A DNA stretch of 64,000 bases from Paraglaciecola sp. T6c. Its GTDB lineage: Bacteria; Pseudomonadota; Gammaproteobacteria; Enterobacterales; Alteromonadaceae. Each line of letters starts with the position of its first letter. Within the stretch, counting starts at the first letter, position 1. The notes below the pieces were generated by a model. It was not told where the DNA came from. It ran no database searches and saw nothing but the letters and a program-made list of their open reading frames with translations. Shown here one piece after another: positions 25,183 through 35,177 of this stretch. The stretch spans positions 4,030,001 through 4,094,000 of the forward strand of contig NC_008228.1 in assembly GCF_000014225.1 (NCBI RefSeq), given 5' to 3'. The translations under genes were made by a program, and so were the position numbers.

Positions 25183-26031
25183 CTAGTCAACTTTACGCAG
25201 CAATCGTAATGAGAAATGCGCACTGACGTGAGTTAATAATTCTTTGATCCGCTGCGTGTTTTCTACCGACGTAGACCAATAGTAGGGCGTCATCATTAGC
25301 AAGTTCATGCGCATCTCAGGCTGGGTTAGCTCAAAATCAAAAACCAGCGTTTCTTCATGCGCCAATTCGAATCCCGGTGGCACGGGCGGCGACGCTTTGT
25401 GCTCTGCGGGGGCTGCGTATACACAAGCTTTTAGCTCAGCTAAGTGTTCAGGAGCCGGGTTCACTTGTAACCAGATCCCGGCTTCATCCAAAATACGCAA
25501 AATTTCTTGCTCGCTACTCGGGGCAAATACTTGGATCACGCCTTGTTGACTCGCATCGGGTACAGGAATAGCAAAGCTGCTGGCAACGCAGAATTCGCTC
25601 TCAGGGTATTTTTTAGCAGCCTTTTGCACCGCAATTTTTGAAATGTCTAAACCCGCGCCAATGACTTTAGTACTTTGGGACTGTTCATTCATTATCGTTA
25701 AAATACGATGTAAATAGTAACCTTCACCACAACCTGCATCGAATACATTTGAGCTTGCATCGGCTTCGTCATTTTGCTGCTGTGAGCGAACATACTCACT
25801 CAACAATTCAGCCATTCTAGTGGCCAGTGGTTGGTAATACCCTTGCTCCAAAAAGGAGCGCCTAGCATTGACCATCTGTTTGTTGTCACCGGGCTCTTTA
25901 CTGTTTTTATGATGAGCGAGCAGTAAATTAACGTAACCTTCTTTAGCCACATCATAAGTATGCCCCGCGGCGCATTTATAGGTGCGTTCAGATAAAAGTA
26001 AAGGCGACTGACAGGCAGGGCAAATCCACAT
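25183..26031 (-). CDS. rlmA: 23S rRNA (guanine-745-N1)-methyltransferase
   Basis: The 282-residue enzyme begins with the RlmA zinc finger (Cys4, Cys7, Cys20, His24 in MWICPACQ and TYKCAAGH). The family segment VAKEGYVNLLLAHHK and the SAM-binding motif NVFDAGCGEGYYLHRI follow (about residues 97-112). The conserved PSSEQEILRILDEAG region is also present. RlmA methylates G745 of 23S rRNA. It is a single gene, convergent with yejM and 74 bases downstream of the MFS gene on the same strand. Confidence 0.94.
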   Translation of the reverse strand: MWICPACQSPLLLSERTYKCAAGHTYDVAKEGYVNLLLAHHKNSKEPGDNKQMVNARRSFLEQGYYQPLATRMAELLSEYVRSQQQNDEADASSNVFDAGCGEGYYLHRILTIMNEQSQSTKVIGAGLDISKIAVQKAAKKYPESEFCVASSFAIPVPDASQQGVIQVFAPSSEQEILRILDEAGIWLQVNPAPEHLAELKACVYAAPAEHKASPPVPPGFELAHEETLVFDFELTQPEMRMNLLMMTPYYWSTSVENTQRIKELLTHVSAHFSLRLLRKVD

Positions 26032-26105
26032 GGCGTATTCCAGATAATAAAAAAGCGCAGTGTAGCAGAATTTACGCTGCGCTTGAGGCTCATTAAGCCC
26101 CGCGA

Positions 26106-27302
26106 TTAATTAACATCAACCTTGCTTGATGCGATATGTCTTTTTATGAAACGGCTATAAGCCCACGCCATACACCATAGCCAAGCACCACCGATAGGGA
26201 TAACCCAAAAGGCGGTGGTTAAAGGGGCGAAATGTGCCCACAAGCCTGTACTGAAAGATGCTACCTGTACGCCAATAGAGGAGCCAATAACGCATAAACC
26301 TGAAATAATTGGCCCTTTATCGCTGTCCACATCCATTGCAGCCGACAGCATAAGCGGGAATAAGCCGCCTAAACCTAATCCCAACATGAAATTCCCCCAC
26401 GACATCACTACAGGGTCAACCGCGAGCTTGATCATAAAGCAGCCAGCGACCATGATAGTCGCCAAAATCAGCATCAATCTGTGTGAGGTTAACCACTTTA
26501 GTAACAGCGCAAATACAAGGCGGCTCACCACCATACCCGCGGTAAAAAAAGCGAACACTAAACGTGATTGCTCACCGCTAAAGCCATGGCCATTCTGTGC
26601 GTAACTTACAAACCAATTAGCGTTACCAAACTCCACCATGCCATAGCCAAATGCAGCAAGGGCTAGAAATATAAAGACGGGGCGACGAATAATGTCGCCA
26701 TAAGACAGGCTTTTGCGATTCTTTTTAGCCTCTTCAGGCGCCACCAGTTTTTTGCCTTGATGTGCTACGCGCCAGGTATATCCGGCTAACAAAAGTAAAC
26801 CGGCAGCTAGAATACGTAGCGGCCAGCGCCAATCGTGTTCTATTAAGTACAAGCCAGAGACATAAAATGGTGCGGCCAATGTGCCTAGGCTAAACATGAA
26901 GTCCATAAAGCCCATCATCGCTGAGCGCTTATGAGCATGTAAGCGAGCAATAACTGTATGACCTATGGTAAATAGACTCGAAGCAAACATGCCCAGCACT
27001 AGCGCTCCTACTAACAACCAGAACCAATGCTGCACAAATGAGATAGCAAGCAGTAGTACCAAAACGCACACAAGCAATACGGCAAAGAGTGACATAAAAT
27101 CAAACTTCTGCGCGTATTTACCACCCAAGATAGCACCGAGGATCATACCGATAGAGATTAAGGTAAAAAAGGCACCACTTATCACCTCACTCATCGCCAG
27201 ACTCTCAGCCAAGTCTGGCAACAATACTCCCCATAAAATAAACACCATGCCAAGAAAGAAAAACCCAGCAAAGATGACAGACGTAGCTGCGCGGCGATCC
27301 AT
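26106..27302 (-). CDS. MFS transporter, fucose-permease-like
   Basis: The 398-residue protein has 12 predicted membrane helices and a central cytoplasmic loop (HQGKKLVAPEEAKKNRKS). Patterns include GGKYAQKFDFMSLF after TM2 and HAHKRSAMMGFMD after TM4, typical of major facilitator proteins. Overall layout recalls the FucP/YfkF-type branch for sugars or small solutes, but the substrate cannot be read from sequence. GGAG lies six bases before the ATG. It lies upstream of rlmA without obvious functional link. Confidence 0.8.
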   Translation of the reverse strand: MDRRAATSVIFAGFFFLGMVFILWGVLLPDLAESLAMSEVISGAFFTLISIGMILGAILGGKYAQKFDFMSLFAVLLVCVLVLLLAISFVQHWFWLLVGALVLGMFASSLFTIGHTVIARLHAHKRSAMMGFMDFMFSLGTLAAPFYVSGLYLIEHDWRWPLRILAAGLLLLAGYTWRVAHQGKKLVAPEEAKKNRKSLSYGDIIRRPVFIFLALAAFGYGMVEFGNANWFVSYAQNGHGFSGEQSRLVFAFFTAGMVVSRLVFALLLKWLTSHRLMLILATIMVAGCFMIKLAVDPVVMSWGNFMLGLGLGGLFPLMLSAAMDVDSDKGPIISGLCVIGSSIGVQVASFSTGLWAHFAPLTTAFWVIPIGGAWLWCMAWAYSRFIKRHIASSKVDVN

Positions 27303-27659
27303 ATATACTCCAAAGAAATAATTTGATGCAGATAAAATGTGGTGACTGGAATCTTAGAATAATAGACTCAGGGTAAAGTGCCTAATAGCAAAACAGTTAC
27401 CGCGAGAAACTGCAATCACCTTTTTCACTAACGAGGCTAATTTTCCGACTATTAATGCACAGCTAAAATGCTGCTAACACCAACATTACAAACCTTACAT
27501 AACATCAATATGCTCAGCCTGCCAAAAAAACCGTTATAGCAATTCCATTCACCGTGGCAGTAAAAATATGCACACACTTAGGACACGTTGAGCAAAAAAA
27601 TTCACTTATAAAAAAGCCCGCTAAATAGCGGGCCTTTTCATGATTGATGCGCTGAACTA
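27303..27659. other. Intergenic region between fabB and the MFS gene
   Basis: This 357-base stretch holds the fabB terminator at its right end and should hold the MFS promoter. I see no other gene or repeat in it. Confidence 0.5.
27610..27633 (-). terminator. Intrinsic terminator of fabB
   Basis: GCCCGCT and AGCGGGC form a 7-bp GC-rich stem (27616-27633, 4-nt loop), followed on the minus strand by T6. It lies 27 bases after the fabB stop. Confidence 0.88.
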
Positions 27660-28874
27660 CTAGCCTTTGTAGCGCTGCATCACCAAAGTACAGTTTGTAC
27701 CGCCAAAGCCGAAGCTGTTTGACATCACCGTATTTAGTTTAGCGTCACGGGTTTGAGTCACTACATCCATCCCGTTCGCCGCTTCATCTAATGTTTCGAT
27801 GTTGATAGAAGGCGCAATAAAATCGTTTTCCATCATCAACAAGCTGTAAATCGCTTCGTTAACGCCAGCGGCACCCAGTGCATGGCCGGTCATCGCTTTT
27901 GTAGCGCTCAGTGGTGGTACTTTATCGCCGAACACTTCACCGATAGCCCATAGCTCTTTGACATCGCCCACTGGGGTAGAGGTACCATGAGTATTAATAT
28001 AATCAATTGGCTCATCAATACCGTTCATCGCTTGCTGCATGCAACGAATAGCACCCTCGCCTGATGGTGCTACCATATCGGCGCCGTCTGATGTCGCGCC
28101 GTAACCCACGATTTCGCCGTATATTTTAGCCCCGCGTGCCAGTGCATGCTCTAGCTCTTCAACTACAACCATACCGCCGCCACCAGCACCAACGAAACCA
28201 TCACGGTTGGCATCATAGGTACGTGACGCCTTGCTTGGCTCATCGTTGTATTTAGTAGAAAGTGCGCCCATGGCGTCAAATTCCATTGATAGCGTCCAGT
28301 GCAGCTCTTCACCGCCACCAGCAAAAATAATATCTTGCTTGCCTAACTGAATTTGCTCTAGGGCGTTACCAATACAGTGGGCACTGGTGGAGCATGCTGA
28401 ACTAATCGAATAGTTAACGCCTTTAATTTTAAAGGGAGTAGCTAAGCAGGCGGAGACGGTGCTGCCCATGCATCGCGTTACCATGTATGGCCCTACGCGG
28501 CGTAAGCCTTTTTCGCGCAATATGTCTACCGCTTCCACTTGATGTTGAGAAGACGCACCGCCAGATCCCGCAATAATGCCCGTTCGTACGTTTGATACCA
28601 TCTCTGGGGTCAAACCTGAATCTTCAACAGCTTGCTGCATCGCAATATAGGCGTAACCTGCGGCATCCCCCATAAAACGCAATGTTTTACGGTCAATGTG
28701 GTCAGCTAAGTTGATATCAACTTTGCCCCAAACATGACTGCGCATGCCATTTTCGGCAAATTGTTCAGAATAAGTGATGCCAGAACGCCCTTCTCTAAGA
28801 GATTTCGTGACTTCAGTTTTGTTGTTACCAATACTAGAAACAATGCCTAGCCCGGTGATAACCGCTCTTCTCAT
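27660..28874 (-). CDS. fabB: 3-oxoacyl-[acyl-carrier-protein] synthase I
   Basis: FabB elongates acyl-ACP and is needed for unsaturated fatty acid synthesis. The start at 28874 gives [18 protein letters not shown], matching the E. coli start, and GAAGGG stands before it; an in-frame ATG at 28892 adds six unlikely residues. The 404-residue protein carries the catalytic Cys161 in [12 protein letters not shown] and the two catalytic histidines in [12 protein letters not shown] and [11 protein letters not shown]. It is divergent from mnmC, the order found in E. coli and many relatives. Confidence 0.96.
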   Translation of the reverse strand: MRRAVITGLGIVSSIGNNKTEVTKSLREGRSGITYSEQFAENGMRSHVWGKVDINLADHIDRKTLRFMGDAAGYAYIAMQQAVEDSGLTPEMVSNVRTGIIAGSGGASSQHQVEAVDILREKGLRRVGPYMVTRCMGSTVSACLATPFKIKGVNYSISSACSTSAHCIGNALEQIQLGKQDIIFAGGGEELHWTLSMEFDAMGALSTKYNDEPSKASRTYDANRDGFVGAGGGGMVVVEELEHALARGAKIYGEIVGYGATSDGADMVAPSGEGAIRCMQQAMNGIDEPIDYINTHGTSTPVGDVKELWAIGEVFGDKVPPLSATKAMTGHALGAAGVNEAIYSLLMMENDFIAPSINIETLDEAANGMDVVTQTRDAKLNTVMSNSFGFGGTNCTLVMQRYKG

Positions 28875-29135
28875 GATAAACCCTTCAAGCAAAAAATTGC
28901 TGCTTTTAAAATTGCCGCATATGGTAACGATTTTCGCGATGCAACTGGTCTGCTCTTTAGCGTATAAAAATCGCGCATCTCAGCCTGCGTACTACAAATC
29001 ATTACCGGTTATAAATAGCATCCCTATTTACTTAACACTGTTTGGTTTGTATAGACCGTTTGGATTGTCCAAGCAGTTACCTTAAACTATCGTGCTTTTG
29101 AAGACTAGCCCAAGCATACGTGGAGACCCAAACGA

Positions 29136-31253
29136 TTGACCATTAAAACAGCAGATATTCAGTTTAACGCTGATGGCACGCCAATCGCCACGAATTTTGA
29201 TGACGTGTATTTTTCATCTTTTGACGGCGCCGCAGAAACCGAATATGTTTTTTTACACAATAATCTGTTGCCTCAGCGTTGGCAGCAATGGTCAAAGCCT
29301 ACCTTTGTTATTGCTGAAACAGGCTTCGGTACTGGGCTTAACTTATTAGTGACACTGGCTGTATTTAAACAGCATTTGGCTCAACACCCTGCTAGTACAT
29401 TTACCCTGCACTATATCAGTACGGAAAAATTCCCCCTCACCCATACAGACTTAGTCCAAGCGCTTAATGCTTTTGTTCAATTTGAAGATGACGCTAAGGC
29501 ATTAATTGCTCAATATCCTATGCCACTCGATGGTTGCCATCGTATGTCTTTTCTAAACAACCGCGTCATTGTCGATCTATGGCTAGGTGATATACATGAC
29601 TCATTACCCCAATGGCACACCAATGAAAACGGTTTAGTGGACGCCTGGTATTTAGATGGATTTGCCCCCAGCAAAAACCCACAAATGTGGTCCCCCCAGC
29701 TGTTTGAACAAATGGCCCGCTTAGCCAGTAACGGCTGCACCTTCGCTACCTTTACCGCTGCTGGTTTTGTTAAGCGTGGCTTACGTGATGCAGGCTTTGA
29801 AGTAGAGAAACGCAAAGGACACGGCCGCAAGCGAGAAATGCTTGCAGGCATTATCGCCAGAGAGCTTGAAACGAAAGTCAATCGTCAGCAAGCCCGTTAT
29901 TATCAACGCGGCGCTTATATGAATTCTACGTCTGTAAATACTCGCTGTGCAGAAAATCACGCGCAAACAGCTTTAGCGAGTAAGCCCAAAGTCGCGATTA
30001 TCGGAGCCGGTATTGCAGGGGCCAGCATGGCCTATGCCATGGCAAAAAAAGGCTATGACTGTGATATTTATTTTAACGATGCGACCCCTGCACAAGGCGC
30101 ATCGGGAAATCCCCAAGCCGGGTTTTATCCACAACTCAATGTGGATGCGAGCCATGCCAGTCAGATTAATGCTCACAGTTTTGTGTATGCCGCCAACCAG
30201 TATCGACAGCTTCAGTCTCAAGGTTTTCACTTCGCGCACCAATGGTGCGGTGTGTTGCAATTGGGTTTTAAGCCTGCGCTAGCAGAGCGTTATGCAAAAC
30301 TGACCGAAAGCCAATTATGGCCCGGTGAGCTAGTAAGGTATGTTAAGCCTAGCGAAGCCGCACAATTAGCCAACTGCGAGATGCCATACAGTGGTTTGTT
30401 TATGCCACTCGGCGGTTGGATAGATCCAGCACAACTGGTCGATGCCCTATTCGATGCTGCAGCGAAATTGAGTCAGGTGAGGTTATATAGCCATCATGCA
30501 CTCAACGGCATAGAGCAAAAAAATGTCTCAATTACCGCGCAAGAGAACACACGCTGGCAATTACATTTTGAAGCGTCAGAGGCCACTTCTGGAATGAATA
30601 AAAATACTAGCTTAGCCCAGGCTGACATTGTGATTTATGCCACCGGTGCACAAAGTCATGACATAGCAGCGCTCGCGGATTTTCCTCTGCGCATGGTGCG
30701 AGGCCAAGTTGAAGCGGTGCCGACTCAAACGGCGCTTAGTAAATTAAATACCGTGCTATGTCATAAAGGCTATTTAACCCCGGAATATAACGGCCAGCAT
30801 GCGCTAGGCTCAACCTATGTGAAAAATGATTTAAGCACTGATTACCGCCTAAGCGAGCAAGACAAAAATTTAGCCACCCATTATCAATCACTGTCAGACT
30901 GCCAATGGGCGCAAGAAGTGGTGGGGAACGCACAAGGCCGAGCAGCAGTGCGTTGCAGTTCGCCGGATCACTTACCTTTGGTGGGGGCATTAGCAGATAT
31001 TGAGAAGCAAAAGAAAGAATTAAGCGATTTGTACAAAGCCCTGCCCTTAAGCTATTACCCAAAAGGCAGCAATATGAATAACGTATTTGTTCTCACAGGG
31101 CTTGGCTCTCGTGGGTTAACTACGGCGCCGTTAATGGCTGAAGTACTCGCCAGCCAAATCAGCGGACAGCCACTGCCAATGGCAAATGATTTATTAAACA
31201 CCCTAAACCCGAATCGTTTTTTAATCCGCCAGCTGATCCGCCGAGAAGTTTAA
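29136..31253 (+). CDS. mnmC: Bifunctional tRNA mnm5s2U biosynthesis protein
   Basis: MnmC finishes 5-methylaminomethyl-2-thiouridine in the wobble position of several tRNAs. The 705-residue product has both modules. An N-terminal SAM-dependent methyltransferase (about 1-245) shows FVIAETGFGTGLNLLVTLAVF and WYLDGFAPSKNPQMW. A C-terminal FAD oxidoreductase starts near 280 with KVAIIGAGIAGASMAYAMA and ends with FVLTGLGSRGLTTAPLMAE. The start codon is TTG at 29136, with GGAG about ten bases upstream, giving the family N-terminus. It is divergent from fabB and convergent with yfcL. Confidence 0.95.
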   Translation: MTIKTADIQFNADGTPIATNFDDVYFSSFDGAAETEYVFLHNNLLPQRWQQWSKPTFVIAETGFGTGLNLLVTLAVFKQHLAQHPASTFTLHYISTEKFPLTHTDLVQALNAFVQFEDDAKALIAQYPMPLDGCHRMSFLNNRVIVDLWLGDIHDSLPQWHTNENGLVDAWYLDGFAPSKNPQMWSPQLFEQMARLASNGCTFATFTAAGFVKRGLRDAGFEVEKRKGHGRKREMLAGIIARELETKVNRQQARYYQRGAYMNSTSVNTRCAENHAQTALASKPKVAIIGAGIAGASMAYAMAKKGYDCDIYFNDATPAQGASGNPQAGFYPQLNVDASHASQINAHSFVYAANQYRQLQSQGFHFAHQWCGVLQLGFKPALAERYAKLTESQLWPGELVRYVKPSEAAQLANCEMPYSGLFMPLGGWIDPAQLVDALFDAAAKLSQVRLYSHHALNGIEQKNVSITAQENTRWQLHFEASEATSGMNKNTSLAQADIVIYATGAQSHDIAALADFPLRMVRGQVEAVPTQTALSKLNTVLCHKGYLTPEYNGQHALGSTYVKNDLSTDYRLSEQDKNLATHYQSLSDCQWAQEVVGNAQGRAAVRCSSPDHLPLVGALADIEKQKKELSDLYKALPLSYYPKGSNMNNVFVLTGLGSRGLTTAPLMAEVLASQISGQPLPMANDLLNTLNPNRFLIRQLIRREV

Positions 31254-31274
31254 GCGAGCGCCCTTAGTGATTAT

Positions 31275-31586
31275 TCAGCGACTCGCTTTTGCAAATAGGC
31301 TTTGCCATAACGCCGAGACTTGAACTTGGTCTTGGCCTTCGACTTCATTGTTGGCGTAGGCTTTTTCTAAACTGGTTTGCATATAGGTATCAATCGCTTT
31401 TAGCGAATAGTCATCTAATGCCAATGCATTACTCGTTACTAGGGAGAAGTGTCCCGTCAAGTAGCTGGCAATAAACAACTCTTGGTCGCTGCCATCAACG
31501 ACCACACCATCAAGGTAGCTTTGCGTTGAATCGACAAATTCATCGAATCTTTGTTTTGCTGCATCACTGTTTACTGATCCACTCAT
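31275..31586 (-). CDS. yfcL: YfcL family protein
   Basis: The 103-residue soluble protein resembles E. coli YfcL, whose function is unknown. Recognisable features are the segment FDEFVDSTQSYLDGVV near the start and the helical pattern YLTGHFSLVTSNA. Its position beside mnmC, with epmC (yfcM) close by, repeats the E. coli mnmC-yfcL-yfcM neighbourhood, which supports the call. It is the last gene of a minus-strand run after epmC and the ATP-NAD kinase-like gene. Confidence 0.82.
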   Translation of the reverse strand: MSGSVNSDAAKQRFDEFVDSTQSYLDGVVVDGSDQELFIASYLTGHFSLVTSNALALDDYSLKAIDTYMQTSLEKAYANNEVEGQDQVQVSALWQSLFAKASR

Positions 31587-31619
31587 ATAATCTGTTCAAG
31601 TCCTGTCGTTAGCTAGTCA

Positions 31620-32756
31620 TTAAAATTTAGCGATGGGGTATAACACCTGATCTTTGTAACCTGTAGTCACGCTGATCACGCCCGCCAACTGAGCATCAAG
31701 CGTGATATCCCCAGTGTCTGCGATTAAAGGCTTACCCTTTAGGCCTTGTAATTTGCTTTTGGTCGCCACGAGCAACAGGTTGTCACGACCAATTTTTTTG
31801 AGCACCTCAGGGCTAAGCTGCTGATTACCTCGGCCGAAGATATGTCCTTGGCCACCAATTAAGGTGATAACTAAGGTGACGGGTACATGTGAAGCGTATT
31901 CGAGCAAAGTACTGGCAGTCACATCATGGGCAACAACCTGCTGATTTTGCACAATATCTACGCCAAGTAAGGTGTTCTTTAAACCTAACTCCTGCATAAT
32001 GAAATCAACAGTTGAACCTGAGCCCATCACAAATAGACGCTCTGGGTGCTCGTCCATGAATTCAATCACATGCGCGGCGATATCAGCCAACACTAACTCG
32101 TCAGATTCCTTGCCGCCCATTTTCACCGCTTGGATATAGCGAAGTTCACTGGGCACACGCATTTCACCATACTGACGGGCATTGACTCTGCCTTGGCGAA
32201 AGAGTGTTTCGTCTATGTCCATGACATCAGCGTCTTGCAAGGTGACAATTTCGCCGTTGACCATCATAGCTACCACACGACCTGCCGCCTGCGGCGTGAC
32301 AGCGTATACCCCTGAGTGAATTTTGCAGCCTGCAGGCACACCCAGCACGGGTATTGACTCACCGACAATATGGCACACATTGCGCGCTGTGCCATCGCCT
32401 CCCGCAAACAGGAGCAAATCTACGCCTTGTTGCTGTAATACGTGTACGCAGCGCTCGGTATCTTCAGGCTCGCTTTGAACGGCTTCTTGTTGATACACCA
32501 CTGTGTGTTCAAACCCCATTTCAGCCACAAGCGCTTCGCCCATTTCACCCCCGGCGGTATAGATATGCACACAATCTTTAACCCCCAGCAGTTCTTGTAG
32601 TGCCAATCGAGTACGGCTGTTCGCCAATTTGGTCGCACCTAGGGCGAGTGCTTTGTCTCGAGTGTGTGCCCCGTCGCTACCTTTTAATGCGACGCTGCCA
32701 CCAATGCCAGCAAAGGGATTAATCACTAAACCAAGTTTAAATTGCGTCATTGTCAT
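31620..32756 (-). CDS. ATP-NAD/AcoX kinase family protein
   Basis: The 378-residue protein starts with KLGLVINPFAGIGGSVALKG and has the nucleotide motif LLFAGGDGTARNV, both typical of the ATP-NAD kinase/AcoX family. Further conserved segments are GVPAGCKIHSGVYAVTP and VMGSGSTVDFIMQ. These proteins share the NAD-kinase fold, but their substrate is mostly unassigned; a second NAD kinase activity is not proven. The start ATG overlaps the stop of epmC by one base (TAATG). It is therefore co-translated with epmC and inserted between epmC and yfcL. Confidence 0.85.
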   Translation of the reverse strand: MTMTQFKLGLVINPFAGIGGSVALKGSDGAHTRDKALALGATKLANSRTRLALQELLGVKDCVHIYTAGGEMGEALVAEMGFEHTVVYQQEAVQSEPEDTERCVHVLQQQGVDLLLFAGGDGTARNVCHIVGESIPVLGVPAGCKIHSGVYAVTPQAAGRVVAMMVNGEIVTLQDADVMDIDETLFRQGRVNARQYGEMRVPSELRYIQAVKMGGKESDELVLADIAAHVIEFMDEHPERLFVMGSGSTVDFIMQELGLKNTLLGVDIVQNQQVVAHDVTASTLLEYASHVPVTLVITLIGGQGHIFGRGNQQLSPEVLKKIGRDNLLLVATKSKLQGLKGKPLIADTGDITLDAQLAGVISVTTGYKDQVLYPIAKF

Positions 32757-33388
32757 TACACCGCAGCCTCAGACATAGTGACACGCCATTCTTCGGGCAA
32801 ACTAAACTTAGCTGGCGTTAATGCCTCTGTCGCATAGAATGCTGCAAGCGCCTCAATAAACAAGGCCGCCCGCGGGGGGAATCCATCTCGTAAATATTCT
32901 AATACTTGTTGATGCACATTTAAGGTAAATGCTTTGGTATCGGGCTCGGCGCCATTTAAGTTATCAGTGCTAACACGAAACGCTTTATTAGCTGCCACAG
33001 AAAACGCCCATTCGATTGCTTGAGGTTTAATTTCTACTTGCTCGAATTTTTTCTGCTCGGCTTCTGTTCTTCCATCTGGGCAATACCAGTAACCATAATC
33101 GTTTAACATACGACGCTTTTTTCCGGCAATACACCAGTGGGCAATTTCGTGCAGCGCACTGGCGAAATACCCATGAGCAAAAATCACTTGATGGAAATCA
33201 CACTCCTTATTGGCAGGGATATATTCAGGCTCGCCAGCGCCTTTGATCAAGCGGGTATTTTCGCTTTGATTGAAGGCAGCATCAAATAACGCAATGACAT
33301 CTTGGTATCGATGTATTTCTGCGCTGATAAGACGACAACTCGGTTCATTGACATCGTTGGAGTGTATGCAGGCGTTAGCGGTATTCAT
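32756..33388 (-). CDS. epmC: Elongation factor P hydroxylase
   Basis: EpmC (YfcM) hydroxylates the lysylated lysine of elongation factor P. The 210-residue protein has the metal-site segment ALHEIAHWCIAGKKRRMLND (His80 and His84) and the family pattern YGYWYCPDGRTEAEQKKFEQ. The motif VEIKPQAIEWAFSVAA also fits. It is the first gene of the epmC / ATP-NAD kinase-like / yfcL unit. Its presence predicts that EF-P is lysylated by EpmA/EpmB elsewhere in the genome. Confidence 0.93.
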   Translation of the reverse strand: MNTANACIHSNDVNEPSCRLISAEIHRYQDVIALFDAAFNQSENTRLIKGAGEPEYIPANKECDFHQVIFAHGYFASALHEIAHWCIAGKKRRMLNDYGYWYCPDGRTEAEQKKFEQVEIKPQAIEWAFSVAANKAFRVSTDNLNGAEPDTKAFTLNVHQQVLEYLRDGFPPRAALFIEALAAFYATEALTPAKFSLPEEWRVTMSEAAV

Positions 33389-33536
33389 AGGGGGCGCATT
33401 CTACCTAACCCAAGACCATAAACTCAAGCGGCGAAACGCCCTATTGTGTTAACTCGTACTTTACGTCAAGCTAACCTAAGCATATGTTTATTGTTTTCTA
33501 TTTTCTGTTTTTTCATACCACGAACAAGGACTTACC

Positions 33537-34274
33537 ATGTTTTCACGCCTAGTAAAATCACTGCTGATGGCCTCAACATTTGGCGGACTATCGCTTTCTG
33601 CCCATGCATTTGACGTAACGTATACCGCTCAAGCCCCTATTATTGACGGACATTCAGAAAATGTTTGGCAACAAGCACAATGGCACGACATGCCATATTT
33701 AATGGACGGCACCTTTCCAGAAAAAGCAGATTTTTCCGGCCGCTACCGTCTGCTATGGGATGAAAACTACTTGTACCTACAAGCCGAGATTACCGACGAC
33801 CTGCTGATCGACACCCATGCTGATCCCTTGGTGCAATACTGGGATGATGACGCCCTAGAAATATTTATTGATGGTGACGCATCAGGCGGTAATCACCGCT
33901 TTAATCACAGCGCATTGGCCTACCACATCGGCCTTGATAACCAAGCAGCAGATATTGGCGACGATGAAAAGGCGCATTTGTATAACGAACATGTAAACAG
34001 CACCTGGAAGCGCCAATTAGATGCGCCCAACACAATATTGTGGGAAGTGGCCATCAAGCGCTATCCCAACAACTACACTGATGCCAACCCTAAAGCGGCA
34101 ATTCCCCTGAAGAGCGGCGATGTGATGGGCTTTATGTTGGCTTACTGTGATAACGATGGCAGCGAAGTTCGTGAGCATTTTATGGGGTCTCATGATTTTG
34201 CTGAGCAAAACGGTAGCAAAAACTTGGGTTTTATCACCGCTGACGTCTTCGGTAAAATCACATTGAAAAAGTAA
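33537..34274 (+). CDS. Exported carbohydrate-binding family 9-like protein
   Basis: The 245-residue product has a signal peptide (about 1-24, ending SAHA). A single domain of the CBM9/DOMON-like fold follows, with pieces PIIDGHSENVWQQAQW, YRLLWDENYLYLQAEITDD and DDDALEIFIDGD. These are hallmark segments of CBM9-like domains, which bind sugar chain ends. No catalytic domain is attached, so it probably acts as a periplasmic or secreted sugar-binding or scaffold protein. It stands alone before the FFLEELY-motif gene with a 69-base gap. Confidence 0.82.
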   Translation: MFSRLVKSLLMASTFGGLSLSAHAFDVTYTAQAPIIDGHSENVWQQAQWHDMPYLMDGTFPEKADFSGRYRLLWDENYLYLQAEITDDLLIDTHADPLVQYWDDDALEIFIDGDASGGNHRFNHSALAYHIGLDNQAADIGDDEKAHLYNEHVNSTWKRQLDAPNTILWEVAIKRYPNNYTDANPKAAIPLKSGDVMGFMLAYCDNDGSEVREHFMGSHDFAEQNGSKNLGFITADVFGKITLKK

Positions 34275-34343
34275 TGTCTTCTCTTAATTCAGCGCTTGTT
34301 AAAAAGACGCGCGTCAAGATTGCCTCATTGACTGTGTTATCTA

Positions 34344-35171
34344 ATGCCTGATTTAGTGGCTCAGGTTTCGCGTCATTTACACACCGTGCAAACGCTGCAA
34401 GAAATGGCGTTAGACGCGAAACTGTTACCCCTCATCCAAGGGGTACAGGCATGGCAAACTCTGCGTATGCAAAGCACCCATCAAGCGCACATGAGCAATC
34501 CTGATACTGCGCCTGCACTGGCTTTTTTTGTTGAACAAATTTATGGCCCAAAGGATTTCAGCCAGCGAGATGCGGATATAAAACGCGTTGTACCAAAAAT
34601 GCACAAATACATGCCCAGCAAAGCGTTGTTCTCCTTGGAAAGCGCTTTGCGTTTACACGCATTATCTTATGAGTTGGATTACGTCTTGGCGCTGGAACTC
34701 AAAAAGCATGTAACAGCCGCTAACCGCCAATTCGTCACACCTAATCAAACTGACGCCAATAAGCGCATCATAATTAATCAGCAAACGTACGCGGCGGCTT
34801 TTGTCAGTGGGCACAATGGGCATTTACGCCAAGAGCAAATCAGTTTGCTTGAGGAGCTTGGTAACAACTTAAGTGACGCGGTAGCGATCAAAGGCGTTGC
34901 TATGATGTTGGCCCTGTCAAAGCACCCCGCTCGTATGAAAGGCTTGCAAACATTGCATTTATTTTTGCAAGACGGCTACAAAGCATTTAAAAAAATCCCT
35001 AACAGTCAGACCTTTATGCGCGAAATTATCAGCAAAGAAGCACATCTTGTTGCGTTGTTGTTTACTAAGGAGGTGTTTCCCAAGGAAGTGCTTACTAAAC
35101 AGCAGCTTTTCCAACAAGGTACTAACCCATTACCTTGTATTCCCAGTATTGAAATTTTACTTGAGAGCTAA
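34344..35171 (+). CDS. FFLEELY-motif family protein, function unknown
   Basis: The 275-residue soluble, helical protein contains ALAFFVEQIYGPKDFSQRDAD (about 54-74). This is a variant of the FFLEELYGP signature that names a conserved family of marine gammaproteobacteria. No catalytic motif is evident. It is followed after 6 bases by the acyl-CoA thioesterase gene, and then by the retropepsin-like gene, so these three probably form one transcript. The start lacks a strong ribosome-binding site. Confidence 0.75.
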   Translation: MPDLVAQVSRHLHTVQTLQEMALDAKLLPLIQGVQAWQTLRMQSTHQAHMSNPDTAPALAFFVEQIYGPKDFSQRDADIKRVVPKMHKYMPSKALFSLESALRLHALSYELDYVLALELKKHVTAANRQFVTPNQTDANKRIIINQQTYAAAFVSGHNGHLRQEQISLLEELGNNLSDAVAIKGVAMMLALSKHPARMKGLQTLHLFLQDGYKAFKKIPNSQTFMREIISKEAHLVALLFTKEVFPKEVLTKQQLFQQGTNPLPCIPSIEILLES

Positions 35172-35177
35172 TCGATC

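Noticed and set aside
28875-28892. Upstream ATG of fabB
   Set aside because: The six extra residues are absent from FabB proteins and the ribosome-binding site suits the start at 28874.
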